8,508 nt of DNA from Selenomonas sp. (GCA_017940705.1 JAGAYB010000091.1:1-8508); one strand, 5' to 3'; positions 1 to 7,548 are shown, counted from the stretch's first letter. A program made the numbers and translations. Notes: generated from the letters alone by a model not told the origin.

Positions 1-1371
1 ACATATACCATGTCTCCTGTACAGGGGCTTTCGACATTGATTGCTCTGTATGTCGGGGGGATTTCCGGCGGTCTGGTGGCGGCGGTGTTATTGAATATCC
101 CCGGTACACCTTCGTCCATTGCCACTACTTTTGATGGTACGCCGATGGCGGCTAAAGGGGAAGCCGGCAAAGCCTTGGGCATAGGCGTGGTTTTCTCCTT
201 TGTTGGCACGATTTTCGGCCTGCTGATGCTGGTGACGGTTTCGCCCGTTCTGGCCAGTGTAGCGATTAAGTTTGGCGCTTTTGAGTACTGTGCTGTAGCA
301 GCTTGTGCGCTGGCGCTCGTAATAAGTCTGGCCGGCCGTGATTTGGTAAAGGGGTTGATGGGGGCATTTCTGGGGCTGATGATAGCAACGGTAGGTTTGT
401 CCCCGGTTGATTCCATGAAACGGTTTACCTTTGGGATGAGCGAACTGACCAGCGGCTTTGCTCTCCTGACGATACTCATAGGCTTGTTTGCCATTACAGA
501 GGTTGCCAAAGCTGCTGAGGAGGTACGACAGCAGCAGGATATGCGTGTGGAAACAAATGTACACATCAAAGGCTTTGGCTTTACGTTGAAAGAATTTTTT
601 GGCCAGAAATTCAATGCTCTGCGGTCGTCAGTTATCGGCTGTATAATAGGCATTCTGCCCGGAATTGGCGGAGCTATTTCGGGAATGCTTTCATATACGG
701 CGGCCAAGAATCAGTCCAAGTACCCTGAAAAGTTTGGCACGGGGATTATGGACGGTATTGTAGCATCGGAAAGTGCCAATAATGCCGGTATCGGCGGTGC
801 GCTTATACCGCTGCTGACGCTGGGGATACCCGGTGATGCAGTCACAGCAATTCTGCTGGGCGGTTTGATGGTTCACAACATTGCTCCGGGGCCGCTGATT
901 TTTGAAAAAAGCGGTGTGGTTATTTATGGACTGTTCGTTGCTTTATTCCTGTCAGCTTTGGCCATGCTCTTTATTGAGCTGTTTGGTATCAGGGTGTTTA
1001 TCAGGGTGCTGACCGTGCCTAAGTATTACCTGCTGCCGATTATCATGGTGCTATGTGCTATCGGTGCCTTTGGCAACAGCAACCGTATCTTTGATGTTTA
1101 TAGCATCATGGCCTTTGGGTTGGTGGGGTACGGCATGATTAAGGCCAAGGTTCCCTCGGTGCCGGTCATCATGGGCATTATCTTAGGCCCGATATTTGAA
1201 ATGAATTTCCGCCGGGTGGCCCAGCTGCAGGGCACGGGTGAAGGGCTGCTGGACCATCCCATAGCGGCTGTGCTGGCAGCTGTAGCCGTAGCAGCATTGA
1301 TTTTTTCCTTTATTATGAATCGCCGGGAAGCTAAGAAAATAGCCGAAGCAGAAGCCCGGCAGAATGCATAA
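1..1371 (+). CDS. tctA: TctA-family large permease subunit of a tripartite tricarboxylate transporter (5' partial)
   Basis: This is the large membrane subunit of a TTT-type secondary transporter, which moves a carboxylate delivered by a TctC receptor across the cytoplasmic membrane, normally with a small TctB partner. The reading frame is open from base 1 (T-Y-T before the first Met at 10). Family members are about 500 aa and begin some 45 residues earlier, so the Met at 10 is internal and the gene is cut by the window edge. Visible family motifs are NIPGTPSS (about 94-117), LPGIGGAISG (about 655-685) and LGIPGDAVTAILLGG (about 820-866), the glycine/proline-rich loops typical of TctA. Long hydrophobic stretches run throughout and end in a charged cytoplasmic-type tail (RREAKKIAEAEAR). 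The receptor gene follows after 37 nt, supporting an operon. The substrate cannot be read from the sequence, and a citrate/tricarboxylate role should not be assumed. Confidence 0.93.
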   Translation, partial: TYTMSPVQGLSTLIALYVGGISGGLVAAVLLNIPGTPSSIATTFDGTPMAAKGEAGKALGIGVVFSFVGTIFGLLMLVTVSPVLASVAIKFGAFEYCAVAACALALVISLAGRDLVKGLMGAFLGLMIATVGLSPVDSMKRFTFGMSELTSGFALLTILIGLFAITEVAKAAEEVRQQQDMRVETNVHIKGFGFTLKEFFGQKFNALRSSVIGCIIGILPGIGGAISGMLSYTAAKNQSKYPEKFGTGIMDGIVASESANNAGIGGALIPLLTLGIPGDAVTAILLGGLMVHNIAPGPLIFEKSGVVIYGLFVALFLSALAMLFIELFGIRVFIRVLTVPKYYLLPIIMVLCAIGAFGNSNRIFDVYSIMAFGLVGYGMIKAKVPSVPVIMGIILGPIFEMNFRRVAQLQGTGEGLLDHPIAAVLAAVAVAALIFSFIMNRREAKKIAEAEARQNA

Positions 1372-1391
1372 AGCGTAAATGGTGACATTTA

Positions 1392-1400
1392 AGAAAGAGG
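1392..1400 (+). promoter_or_regulatory. Ribosome binding site that sets the tctC start
   Basis: AGAAAGAGG lies 8 nt before the ATG at 1409. An in-frame ATG also exists at 1379, but it has no comparable purine-rich sequence at the right distance, and it would put ten extra residues before the lipoprotein signal peptide. The 1409 start is therefore preferred. Confidence 0.75.
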
Positions 1401-1408
1401 CGAAGAAC

Positions 1409-2401
1409 ATGAAATTTAAAGGTTGGAAAAAAGTTTTATCAGCAGCAGCAATAGGGGCATGCTTATTGGCTGCCGGCTGCGGTGGCGATGAAAGTGCCAG
1501 CAAGCAGGATGCAGCGAATTTCCCGCAGAAGCCCATTAACATGATTGTAACCCATGCAGCCGGTGGAGATACTGACTACAATGCGCGTCTGCTGGCACGG
1601 CTGCTGGAAAAAGAACTGGGACAGCCGGTCGTACCCAATAATGTGACGGGAGCCAATGGCTCCATAGCATTGGAGCAGTATAAGGACGGCGACAAAGACG
1701 GCTATACCATAATTGCGACTAATACAGCAGCACTGATTGGCAATAAGGCTACCGGCTTGTCGGATTTCAGTTATGAGGCCTTTGAACCCATTGCTATTTA
1801 CGGACGGCAGGCCGGGGAAAATATCGTGGTAAAAGCCGATTCCCCGTATAAAAATCTGAATGATTTGATTGAGGCTTCCAAAAAGAATCCGGGCACTATA
1901 AAATACGGCGTATCAATGGGCGGCGGTGTGTATATCGCTTCCGTTATCATGGATAAATCCATTGGGGCAAAATTCAATGTGGTCGATACCGGTGATGCTT
2001 CAAACCGTCTGACCTCATTGCTGGGCGGTCATGTAGATGCCAGCTCCGTACCTTACAGCGGGGCCAAGGAATACATTGAAAGCGGTCAGCTCCGCAGCTT
2101 AGGTACTTTGCTGTCGGCTCGTTCCAAGATGCTGCCTGACATTCCCTCCGCCAGTGAAACCTATCCAGACCTTTATGTAGACACCTATTATGCAGTTCTA
2201 GCCCCCAAGGGAACAGACCCGGCTGTAGTGGAAAAAATCAGCAAAGCCATTACCAAGGTGGTCAAAGAAAATCCCGAATACAAGGCAGAAGTGGAAAAAA
2301 TGAATTTCCAGGCTCCATGGGTACTGAGCATTGAAGAAACTAAGGCTGAACTTAAGAAACAGCTGGAGCATTTCATGAAGTTTGAAAAGTATTTGAAATG
2401 A
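1409..2401 (+). CDS. tctC: TctC-family substrate-binding lipoprotein of the tripartite tricarboxylate transporter
   Basis: This is the extracytoplasmic receptor (Bug/TctC family) that captures the solute and hands it to TctA. From the ATG at 1409 the protein is 330 aa, normal for the family. Residues 1-24 form a lipoprotein signal peptide: basic MKFKGWKK, a hydrophobic core, then LAAG-Cys24 as lipobox, so the mature protein should be lipid-anchored. The family core follows: FPQKPINMIV, then HAAGGDTDYNARLLARLL (the glycine-rich ligand-contact loop), NVTGANGSIAL, DGYTI and the C-terminal APKGTDPAVVEKI segment. Bug-type receptors of Proteobacteria are usually soluble periplasmic proteins; lipid anchoring is more typical of Firmicutes. 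The gene lies 37 nt after tctA and 38 nt before a kinase-like gene, with no terminator seen between them. The ligand is unknown. Confidence 0.92.
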   Translation: MKFKGWKKVLSAAAIGACLLAAGCGGDESASKQDAANFPQKPINMIVTHAAGGDTDYNARLLARLLEKELGQPVVPNNVTGANGSIALEQYKDGDKDGYTIIATNTAALIGNKATGLSDFSYEAFEPIAIYGRQAGENIVVKADSPYKNLNDLIEASKKNPGTIKYGVSMGGGVYIASVIMDKSIGAKFNVVDTGDASNRLTSLLGGHVDASSVPYSGAKEYIESGQLRSLGTLLSARSKMLPDIPSASETYPDLYVDTYYAVLAPKGTDPAVVEKISKAITKVVKENPEYKAEVEKMNFQAPWVLSIEETKAELKKQLEHFMKFEKYLK

Positions 2402-2439
2402 CAACTGGTAACTTGTATTCATGAAGGAGAGAAAATTTC

Positions 2440-3042
2440 ATGAAGAATAATACCGTTATAACCATTAGCCGGGAATACGGTTCCGGTGGCCGGGAATTAA
2501 GCCAGATTTTGGCGAAGAAATTAGGCGTAAAGCTGTACGACAGGCAGATTATCAGCAAAGCAGCGGCAGAAGTCGGCGTGGAAGATATGGATTTTGACAA
2601 ACTGAAAAAGTTTGAGGAAGAAGTTCCGCCGCTTCCGGTAAAGTTTATGCCCTTTTACCTGTTCGGTGTATCTGCCGGCCCCCAGACGCTCAATGACAAG
2701 CTGTTTGACTCGGAATGTGAGATTATCAAGCGGCTGGCAGACAGCGGTTCCTGTGTTATTTTGGGACGCTGTGCTGACTATGTCCTGCGTGACAGAGAGA
2801 ATACATATTCGTTCTTTATCTGTGCCGATGATAAATTCCGGGAGGAACGCGGGCGGACAGTATATGAGGATAAATCCCTGAGTGAACTGGAAAATGAGGA
2901 TTTAAAACGCGGCGGCTACTACAGTCATTATACAGGCCGTAAGTGGGGGAATCCCAAATATTACGATCTGGCGATTAACACGGGGCGTGTTGGCTTAGAG
3001 CAGGCTGCCGATATGATTATCCGCTATATTGAAGAAAAATAA
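2440..3042 (+). CDS. Cytidylate-kinase-like family protein (AAA_26 / Cytidylate_kin2 type)
   Basis: A 200-residue cytoplasmic P-loop-like protein of the cytidylate-kinase-like family common in Firmicutes. The start is set by AAGGAGA at 2424-2430, 9 nt before the ATG. Visible family features are the N-terminal VITISREYGSGGRELS (residues 6-21), LYDRQII (32-38), VILGRCADYVL (106-116) and the C-terminal block with KRGGYYSHYTGRKWGN and YYDLAINTG. The glycine-rich loop at residues 14-17 lacks the Lys-Ser/Thr of a classical Walker A, as is usual in this family, so CMP kinase activity should not be assumed; true Cmk has GxSGxGK. The gene follows tctC by 38 nt and is followed by a terminator, so it is probably the last gene of the transporter operon. 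Its role there is unknown: regulatory or metabolic kinase are both possible. Confidence 0.88.
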   Translation: MKNNTVITISREYGSGGRELSQILAKKLGVKLYDRQIISKAAAEVGVEDMDFDKLKKFEEEVPPLPVKFMPFYLFGVSAGPQTLNDKLFDSECEIIKRLADSGSCVILGRCADYVLRDRENTYSFFICADDKFREERGRTVYEDKSLSELENEDLKRGGYYSHYTGRKWGNPKYYDLAINTGRVGLEQAADMIIRYIEEK

Positions 3043-3051
3043 TATTTTTGA

Positions 3052-3067
3052 TGTTGCACGTGAAACA
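3052..3067. other. parS: parS-like ParB/Spo0J binding site
   Basis: TGTTGCACGTGAAACA matches the chromosomal parS consensus TGTTTCACGTGAAACA at 15 of 16 positions, including the central CACGTG and the whole right half. The one difference (G for T at position 5) falls where known functional sites also vary; Bacillus subtilis has a site with C there. ParB binds such sites as a dimer, spreads, and recruits SMC condensin and ParA for origin segregation. The site is intergenic, between the convergent kinase-like and sbcC genes, and its last five bases form the start of the terminator stem. It is the only copy I saw in the window. No ParA or ParB gene is present here. Confidence 0.75.
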
Positions 3068-3103
3068 ACGCCCTGCAGGCAAAAAACTGCAGGGCGTTGT
3101 TTT
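3063..3103. terminator. Bidirectional Rho-independent terminator between convergent genes
   Basis: A perfect 16-bp inverted repeat, AAACAACGCCCTGCAG (3063-3078) with its complement (3087-3102), encloses the 8-nt loop GCAAAAAA. The rightward transcript ends in TTGTTTT and the leftward one in TTGTTT, so the hairpin can end both the tct/kinase transcript and sbcDC. It starts 20 nt after the kinase stop codon and overlaps the last base of the sbcC stop codon (3102-3104). Confidence 0.9.
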
Positions 3104-6100
3104 AACTGATTTGCCATTCTACATGGCTGCCTTTATCATCTTTGCGGACGATAAGCTGGTTGTCGATTTCCTGTTTGAGTTCGGTGACATGGGAGATAAT
3201 GCCGATCAGCTTATCGCCGGCAGAGAGGCGTTTGAGGACTTTGATGGCCTGACTGCGTGAGTGTTCATCCAGAGAGCCGAAGCCTTCATCAATGAACATA
3301 ATGTCAAGGTTGATGGCGGCAGTGCTCACCTGAATCTGGTCGGACAGGCCAAGAGCCAGGGAAAGGGCTGCCATAAAGGATTCACCGCCGGAGAGTGTCT
3401 TTATGTCACGGGTCTTGCCGGTGACGGTGGAGTAGACCATCAGGTCAAGGCCGCGGTTCCGCCCCTGACCGGCATCGTCAATCGGGATGAGCCGCAGTTC
3501 AAACTGACCGGCGGACATTTCGGAAAAGCGCCGGTTGGCAGCGGCGAGAATCTGGGTCAGATAGTGGCGCTGGACAAAGGTTTCAATATCCATACGATAG
3601 CCTGATACTTTGCCGGACAGGCGGCTGTACAGATTATCCAGACGGTTGGCACGTTCAAGTTTGTCGGCTCGCGCCGCAAGGGATTTTTGCAGGACGTCGG
3701 CTACTTTTTGGTTGCCGGCGAGCATTTGCTGGCAGGACTGTAATTTTTGTGACAACTCCTGCCAGTCTGCATGAGCCTGTTCCTGTTTGGCTTTCAGCGT
3801 TTCCATATCAGGGCGCGGACGGTCAGCGATGGCCGTTATTTGCGCCTGCTTCCGCCCCTGCAGGTTGTTTGCCATATCCTTGTAGTTTTGTACCTCCTGC
3901 AGCAATTTATCGCTGTCAGCGGCAGTGTAATCATGTACTAAGGGCTGCCAGATTTTTGCGGTCATGTTCAGTTCCGCGCATATATCCTGATAGTCTTTTT
4001 GGGCAGAATCCGTTTCAGCGGTCAGGGCCGGGATTTTGTCCGCTGCATCCTTTAGCAGGGTTTCTGCCTGCTGCCTGGCGGCAGTGGCTGCTGCTGCGTT
4101 CTTTTCCGCCTGCCGGGTGCTGTTTTGGGCGGCGGCAAACTTCGCTTGGGCAGCGGCTAATTCCGTGCGGGCGGCGGCTTCGTTTTCGTAGGTAATTTGT
4201 GCTGTCAGGGTCTTTTGCTGCCCCTGCAAATCTTTGAGGCTGCTATCAGCCTGATGGTATTTCTGGTCAGCCGCAGCAACGGCTTCTTTCAGTTTGGCGG
4301 TCTTACTGCCGCTTTCGTCAAGCTGCCGATTGATTTTTTTTAGTTCCTGTGCCTGTGCTTCCAGCTCTGCCTGCCTTTTTTGCAGTACGGTCTGCCATTT
4401 GCTGAGATGGGGCTTTATGTCGGCTAATTGCGGCTGCCCGGGCAGGGAAATGAATTCGCGCAGGCTTTGTGCCAGATGCTGCAGCCCCTCGGTGAACTGC
4501 TGCTGACAGTTTTTAAAGGTGGTGCTGGCTTTTCCGGCTTGTTCGGCCAGACGGTTTTGCTGCTGGTTCAGCGCGGCGGCTTTTTTGCTCAGCTGCTGCA
4601 GTTCATGACGTTCCAAGGGTTTGGTATCTTCGGCTAATCTATGGGGGGCGGGATGGTCGGTAGAGCCGCATACAGGGCAGGGAATTCCTGCCTGCAGGGT
4701 TTCTGCCAGTATTCCTGCCTGCGCATCAAGGAAAATTTTTTGCTGGACATTATAATTTTCCTGCGCCTGAGCGTGCTGCGTCTGAGCCTGTTTATAGGCC
4801 TGCTGGGCCGCATGGGCCTCTGCCTCTGCTTTGGCGGTATCCTGCTGCAGGGCGGTCAGACGCAGCATTTCGGCTTGCCAGTTTTGCAGGCGTTCAGCCT
4901 GATTGCGGCATTTTTCCAAGTCCTGTCCGGCACTGGCTAATTCCTGTTGGCGTTTTTGCCAGTCGGCTATCTGCCGGGCAAAGGCCGTTTCCTGCTCTTG
5001 GGCGGCGGTAAGGTGTGCCTTGGCACTCTGTACCTGTTTTTGTAAAACTTCTGCCTGTTCCTGCAGGACGTTTAACTGGCTCAGTACCTGCAAGGCTGCC
5101 CTGACCTTGGTTTCCACGGCGCTGTAGTCCTGCAGGGCCGCCTGCTGTATTGTTTTTTGCCGTTCCAGTTCCTGTTTGGCTTTTTTTTCGGCTGTCTGCA
5201 GGCCGGGCAGGGCTGCTGTCTGCTGTTTTTGCTGGGCAAGGAGCCGGTTGAGGCCGTTTAACTTATCCTGCCAGCGCTGATGATGCGCTGCTATTTTGTA
5301 GGCGCTGTCAATGGTCCGGCCCAGCCGGGCTTTTTGGTTCATGCTTTCCTGCCGGCCGGCAAGGTTAGTCTCCTGCGCCATGATATTATCAAGTTCCTGG
5401 TATGCGGTGCTGAGTATCTGGGCGTCATGGTATTCCTTGTTGTATTTATCGCGCTGTCCGGTGGCGGCTGCATAGGCTGTCTGGATAGAAGCCGCCTGTG
5501 CCTGCAGTTCGTCACAGAAGGGTGTCAGCTGGTCAATCAGCTCTTCGATATCGACAATGCTGATGTTTTTGGCCTGCTGAATCCTGTTTTTTAAGGCTTG
5601 CAGTTCCTCATGGCCTTCCGCCGGCAGGGAAAGATTTTCCACCACGCCCTGACAGCGCTGCAGCAGGTTTTTTCTTTCCTCCTGCATGGCAGCATTGCGG
5701 TTTTTCAGCTCATTTACAATCCGGTCAAAGATTTCCGTGGCGAACAGGCGGCGGAAAATTTCTTTTTTCTTGGTGGATTCCAGCCGTAAAAGTTCCATAA
5801 ATTCGCCCTGGGCAATCATGCCCACCTGCATGAACTGTTCCTTGGTAAGGCCGACGATGTCCTGTAATTTGGCATTTATTTCGCCGATTTTGCCGTTGAA
5901 ATTGCTGTCGTCCGGCAGGGTCAGGGTGAGCTCTTCCTTGGTTTCGATATCATCTCCCTGTCCGCGCAGCCGCTTGCGGAAGTGATGGGGGACACGGCGT
6001 ACCGTGTAGATTTGTTCTTCGCCGCCTGCTGTTTCACTGAAAATCAGTTCGACAAAGGGGGTGACATCACGCCCGATATACTGGCTCTGCATATCGGTAC

Positions 6101-6290
6101 TGGCCTTTTTGTTGGTGTTGGAGCTGTTTTCCCCGTAGAGGGCAAAGACAAGGGCATCGAAGATGGTGGTTTTGCCTGCGCCGGTGTCCCCCGTAATCAA
6201 AAACAGATTTTGCTGCGGGCGGGTAAAATCAATTTCAGTTTTTGCGCCATAGGAGCCAAAGGCCTGTAGTATCAGTTTGATTGGTTTCAT
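3102..6290 (-). CDS. sbcC: SbcC, ATPase subunit of the SbcCD nuclease (Rad50-like)
   Basis: This is the SMC-like ATPase subunit of the SbcCD (Rad50/Mre11-like) complex, which opens hairpins and processes blocked or double-stranded DNA ends, especially at long palindromes and stalled forks. At 1062 aa it is near the usual length (E. coli about 1048). The N-terminal half-ATPase has Walker A GDTGAGKTT (34-42) and a Q-loop at Gln161 (AQGEF). A long Ala/Gln/Lys/Glu-rich coiled coil follows, broken at its apex by the zinc hook C538-P-V-C541, then the returning coil. The C-terminal half-ATPase has signature LSGGES (966-971), Walker B MFIDE (Asp1001, Glu1002), D-loop SLD (1006-1008) and a switch His1034. 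All key residues are intact. Its ATG is 2 nt after the sbcD stop, with a Shine-Dalgarno inside sbcD. It ends at the shared terminator, convergent with the kinase-like gene. Confidence 0.97.
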   Translation of the reverse strand: MKPIKLILQAFGSYGAKTEIDFTRPQQNLFLITGDTGAGKTTIFDALVFALYGENSSNTNKKASTDMQSQYIGRDVTPFVELIFSETAGGEEQIYTVRRVPHHFRKRLRGQGDDIETKEELTLTLPDDSNFNGKIGEINAKLQDIVGLTKEQFMQVGMIAQGEFMELLRLESTKKKEIFRRLFATEIFDRIVNELKNRNAAMQEERKNLLQRCQGVVENLSLPAEGHEELQALKNRIQQAKNISIVDIEELIDQLTPFCDELQAQAASIQTAYAAATGQRDKYNKEYHDAQILSTAYQELDNIMAQETNLAGRQESMNQKARLGRTIDSAYKIAAHHQRWQDKLNGLNRLLAQQKQQTAALPGLQTAEKKAKQELERQKTIQQAALQDYSAVETKVRAALQVLSQLNVLQEQAEVLQKQVQSAKAHLTAAQEQETAFARQIADWQKRQQELASAGQDLEKCRNQAERLQNWQAEMLRLTALQQDTAKAEAEAHAAQQAYKQAQTQHAQAQENYNVQQKIFLDAQAGILAETLQAGIPCPVCGSTDHPAPHRLAEDTKPLERHELQQLSKKAAALNQQQNRLAEQAGKASTTFKNCQQQFTEGLQHLAQSLREFISLPGQPQLADIKPHLSKWQTVLQKRQAELEAQAQELKKINRQLDESGSKTAKLKEAVAAADQKYHQADSSLKDLQGQQKTLTAQITYENEAAARTELAAAQAKFAAAQNSTRQAEKNAAAATAARQQAETLLKDAADKIPALTAETDSAQKDYQDICAELNMTAKIWQPLVHDYTAADSDKLLQEVQNYKDMANNLQGRKQAQITAIADRPRPDMETLKAKQEQAHADWQELSQKLQSCQQMLAGNQKVADVLQKSLAARADKLERANRLDNLYSRLSGKVSGYRMDIETFVQRHYLTQILAAANRRFSEMSAGQFELRLIPIDDAGQGRNRGLDLMVYSTVTGKTRDIKTLSGGESFMAALSLALGLSDQIQVSTAAINLDIMFIDEGFGSLDEHSRSQAIKVLKRLSAGDKLIGIISHVTELKQEIDNQLIVRKDDKGSHVEWQIS

Positions 6291-6292
6291 AA

Positions 6293-7444
6293 TTATGCCT
6301 CCACCTGCACCGTATTGATGATATCGGCCAGCAGCTCCTCGTCAGCGCTATCCAAATCGCCGAGGAAGGACTTGCATAGCTCAAAGGGAGAAAGCTGCTC
6401 CTGTGGGACGGCAGCGGCCTCATAATTGACGTTCTTTTGGACGGCGCGCCTGATTTCCAGCAGATTGGGGAAAGCGGCGCTTATCCTGTCCTGCATATCA
6501 AAGATGTCCAGGTCCTCTTCGTCTGTCAGGGTGATGCTGACGTAGTCGGCAGAGGGGGCAGCCAGCACATTTTCCAGAGTGTCCCGGATTTTGCGTACCT
6601 CGTGCAGGGGCGTGAGGGGCAGGACGGTGGTCGTTACCTCTCCTTTGGCGGCCATATCCACTTCGATGATGCCCTTTTCCTGTCCGGCTTCGCTGACAGA
6701 GCAGGCCAGAGGCGTGCCGCAATAGCGGTAACAGTCTGCGCCGTTGAGACGTTGTGGCTTATGGATATGACCAAGCGCCGCATAGTCGAATTGCTCCAGG
6801 ACATCGCCGTTTACGGAGTCAATGTTGCCCACGGTGATGTTTTCGGAGTCACTGCGGATGATGTCCTCGGCCTGTCCGCCGGTGGAAAGATAGAACTGGT
6901 GGCTCACCAGCACATTACGGGCGGCGGTGTCGATGTTTTCCCGTTTCAGCAGGGCGTGGAGGGCTTCATCATAGGAGAGGGGGCTGCCGTTATCCCCGGT
7001 GCCGGTTATTTCTTTTATCATAGAGGGCTTTACGAAGGGCAGCAGGTAGAAATGTACCGGGCCGTGGCTGTCAGTCATAGTGACCTGCGCGATGTGTTCG
7101 TCCTGCTTTCTGGGCGGCAGGCCTATCAGGTGGATTTTATGCTGCGAAAGCAGATGACGGAAGACATCAACCCGCTGGGCGCTGTCATGGTTGCCGGAGA
7201 TTAACATGATTTCTCCCTGAGGCAGCGCCTGACTTAGCTCGGTGATAAATTCGTCAAAGAGCGAAACTGCCTCGGCTGAGGGGATGGCCTTGTCGTAAAT
7301 ATCCCCGGCGATAACTACGGCATCGGGGCGGCGCCGGACGGCCAGCTCCGTTATTTGCCGGAGTATATAGGCCTGGTCTTCATGCAGGTCATGGTTGATT
7401 AGTTTTAGTCCGATATGTAAATCCGAGAGATGAAAAAACTTCAT
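6293..7444 (-). CDS. sbcD: SbcD, nuclease subunit of the SbcCD complex (Mre11-like)
   Basis: This is the Mn-dependent phosphoesterase subunit that acts as 3'-5' exonuclease and endonuclease when bound to SbcC. The protein has 383 aa, within the usual range (E. coli 400). The five phosphoesterase motifs are in order: Asp8-x-His10 (LSDLHIG), GDIYD with Asp48, GNHD with Asn85 and His86, VSHQF with His182, and GHIH (225-228). The C-terminal part, after about residue 270, is the family's capping and SbcC-binding region. The start is fixed by AAGGAGG (7452-7458), 7 nt before the ATG. It is the first gene of the sbcDC pair and has its own likely promoter just upstream. No LexA-type operator (GAAC-N4-GTTC) was seen before it. 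Confidence 0.97.
   Translation of the reverse strand: MKFFHLSDLHIGLKLINHDLHEDQAYILRQITELAVRRRPDAVVIAGDIYDKAIPSAEAVSLFDEFITELSQALPQGEIMLISGNHDSAQRVDVFRHLLSQHKIHLIGLPPRKQDEHIAQVTMTDSHGPVHFYLLPFVKPSMIKEITGTGDNGSPLSYDEALHALLKRENIDTAARNVLVSHQFYLSTGGQAEDIIRSDSENITVGNIDSVNGDVLEQFDYAALGHIHKPQRLNGADCYRYCGTPLACSVSEAGQEKGIIEVDMAAKGEVTTTVLPLTPLHEVRKIRDTLENVLAAPSADYVSITLTDEEDLDIFDMQDRISAAFPNLLEIRRAVQKNVNYEAAAVPQEQLSPFELCKSFLGDLDSADEELLADIINTVQVEA
6298..6305 (-). promoter_or_regulatory. sbcC ribosome binding site inside the 3' end of sbcD
   Basis: On the minus strand GGTGGAGG, which encodes the last codons of sbcD, sits 7 nt before the sbcC ATG. The sbcD TAA and sbcC ATG are 2 nt apart, so ribosomes finishing sbcD can restart on sbcC. 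This would couple synthesis of the two subunits. Confidence 0.8.
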
Positions 7445-7476
7445 GGCAGAGCCTCCTTGGTTTTGCGTCTGCTCTT

Positions 7477-7505
7477 ATTATATAGCAAATTGCGCATAGT
7501 AAAAA
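7477..7505 (-). promoter_or_regulatory. Probable sigma-A promoter of sbcDC
   Basis: On the minus strand a perfect -10 TATAAT (7482-7477) lies about 30 nt upstream of the sbcD start. This predicts a transcript start near 7470 and a short leader containing the Shine-Dalgarno. The -35 is poor: TTTTTA at 7505-7500 with a 17-nt spacer, or TTTACT with a 15-nt spacer. The upstream TGC could instead act as an extended -10 with TATATA. The spacer holds a small palindrome, GCAA-A-TTGC (7485-7493), of unknown meaning. Confidence 0.6.
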
Positions 7506-7531
7506 GCCAGCCCTGTGAGGAGCTGGCTTTT
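7501..7531 (-). terminator. Rho-independent terminator of the nucleotidase gene
   Basis: An inverted repeat, AAAAGCCAGC (7502-7511) with GCTGGCTTTT (7522-7531), is extended inside by CCT/AGG. On the minus strand it is followed by a T5 tract (7505-7501). It begins 17 nt after the nucleotidase stop codon. The stem can also form in the rightward transcript, but no rightward gene precedes it. The T tract runs into the -35 area of the sbcDC promoter. Confidence 0.88.
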
Positions 7532-7548
7532 CTATGTCCTGATGTTGT

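Noticed and set aside
410..432. Catabolite-response-element-like TGAAACGGTTTACC inside tctA
   Set aside because: It breaks the cre consensus at several positions, including the core and the right end, and is deep within coding sequence that explains it.
1379..1408. Upstream in-frame ATG for tctC
   Set aside because: It lacks a ribosome binding site and would put a charged ten-residue extension before a well-formed lipoprotein signal. The ATG at 1409 has AGAAAGAGG at 8 nt.
3700..5700. Many recurring CTGC/CTGCAG/GCCTGC words suggesting short repeats
   Set aside because: They are the complement of Gln (CAG) and Ala (GCA/GCG) codons in the SbcC coiled coil. They are irregularly spaced and not a repeat array or CRISPR.
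6437..7204. Open reading frame of 255 codons on the plus strand opposite sbcD
   Set aside because: It is fully antisense to a gene with all SbcD motifs, has no recognisable domain and no good ribosome site, and looks like a shadow of sbcD codon use.
7445..7548. SOS (LexA) operator upstream of sbcDC
   Set aside because: I looked for GAAC-N4-GTTC-type sequences on both strands and found none; only the promoter, a small palindrome and the terminator are visible.
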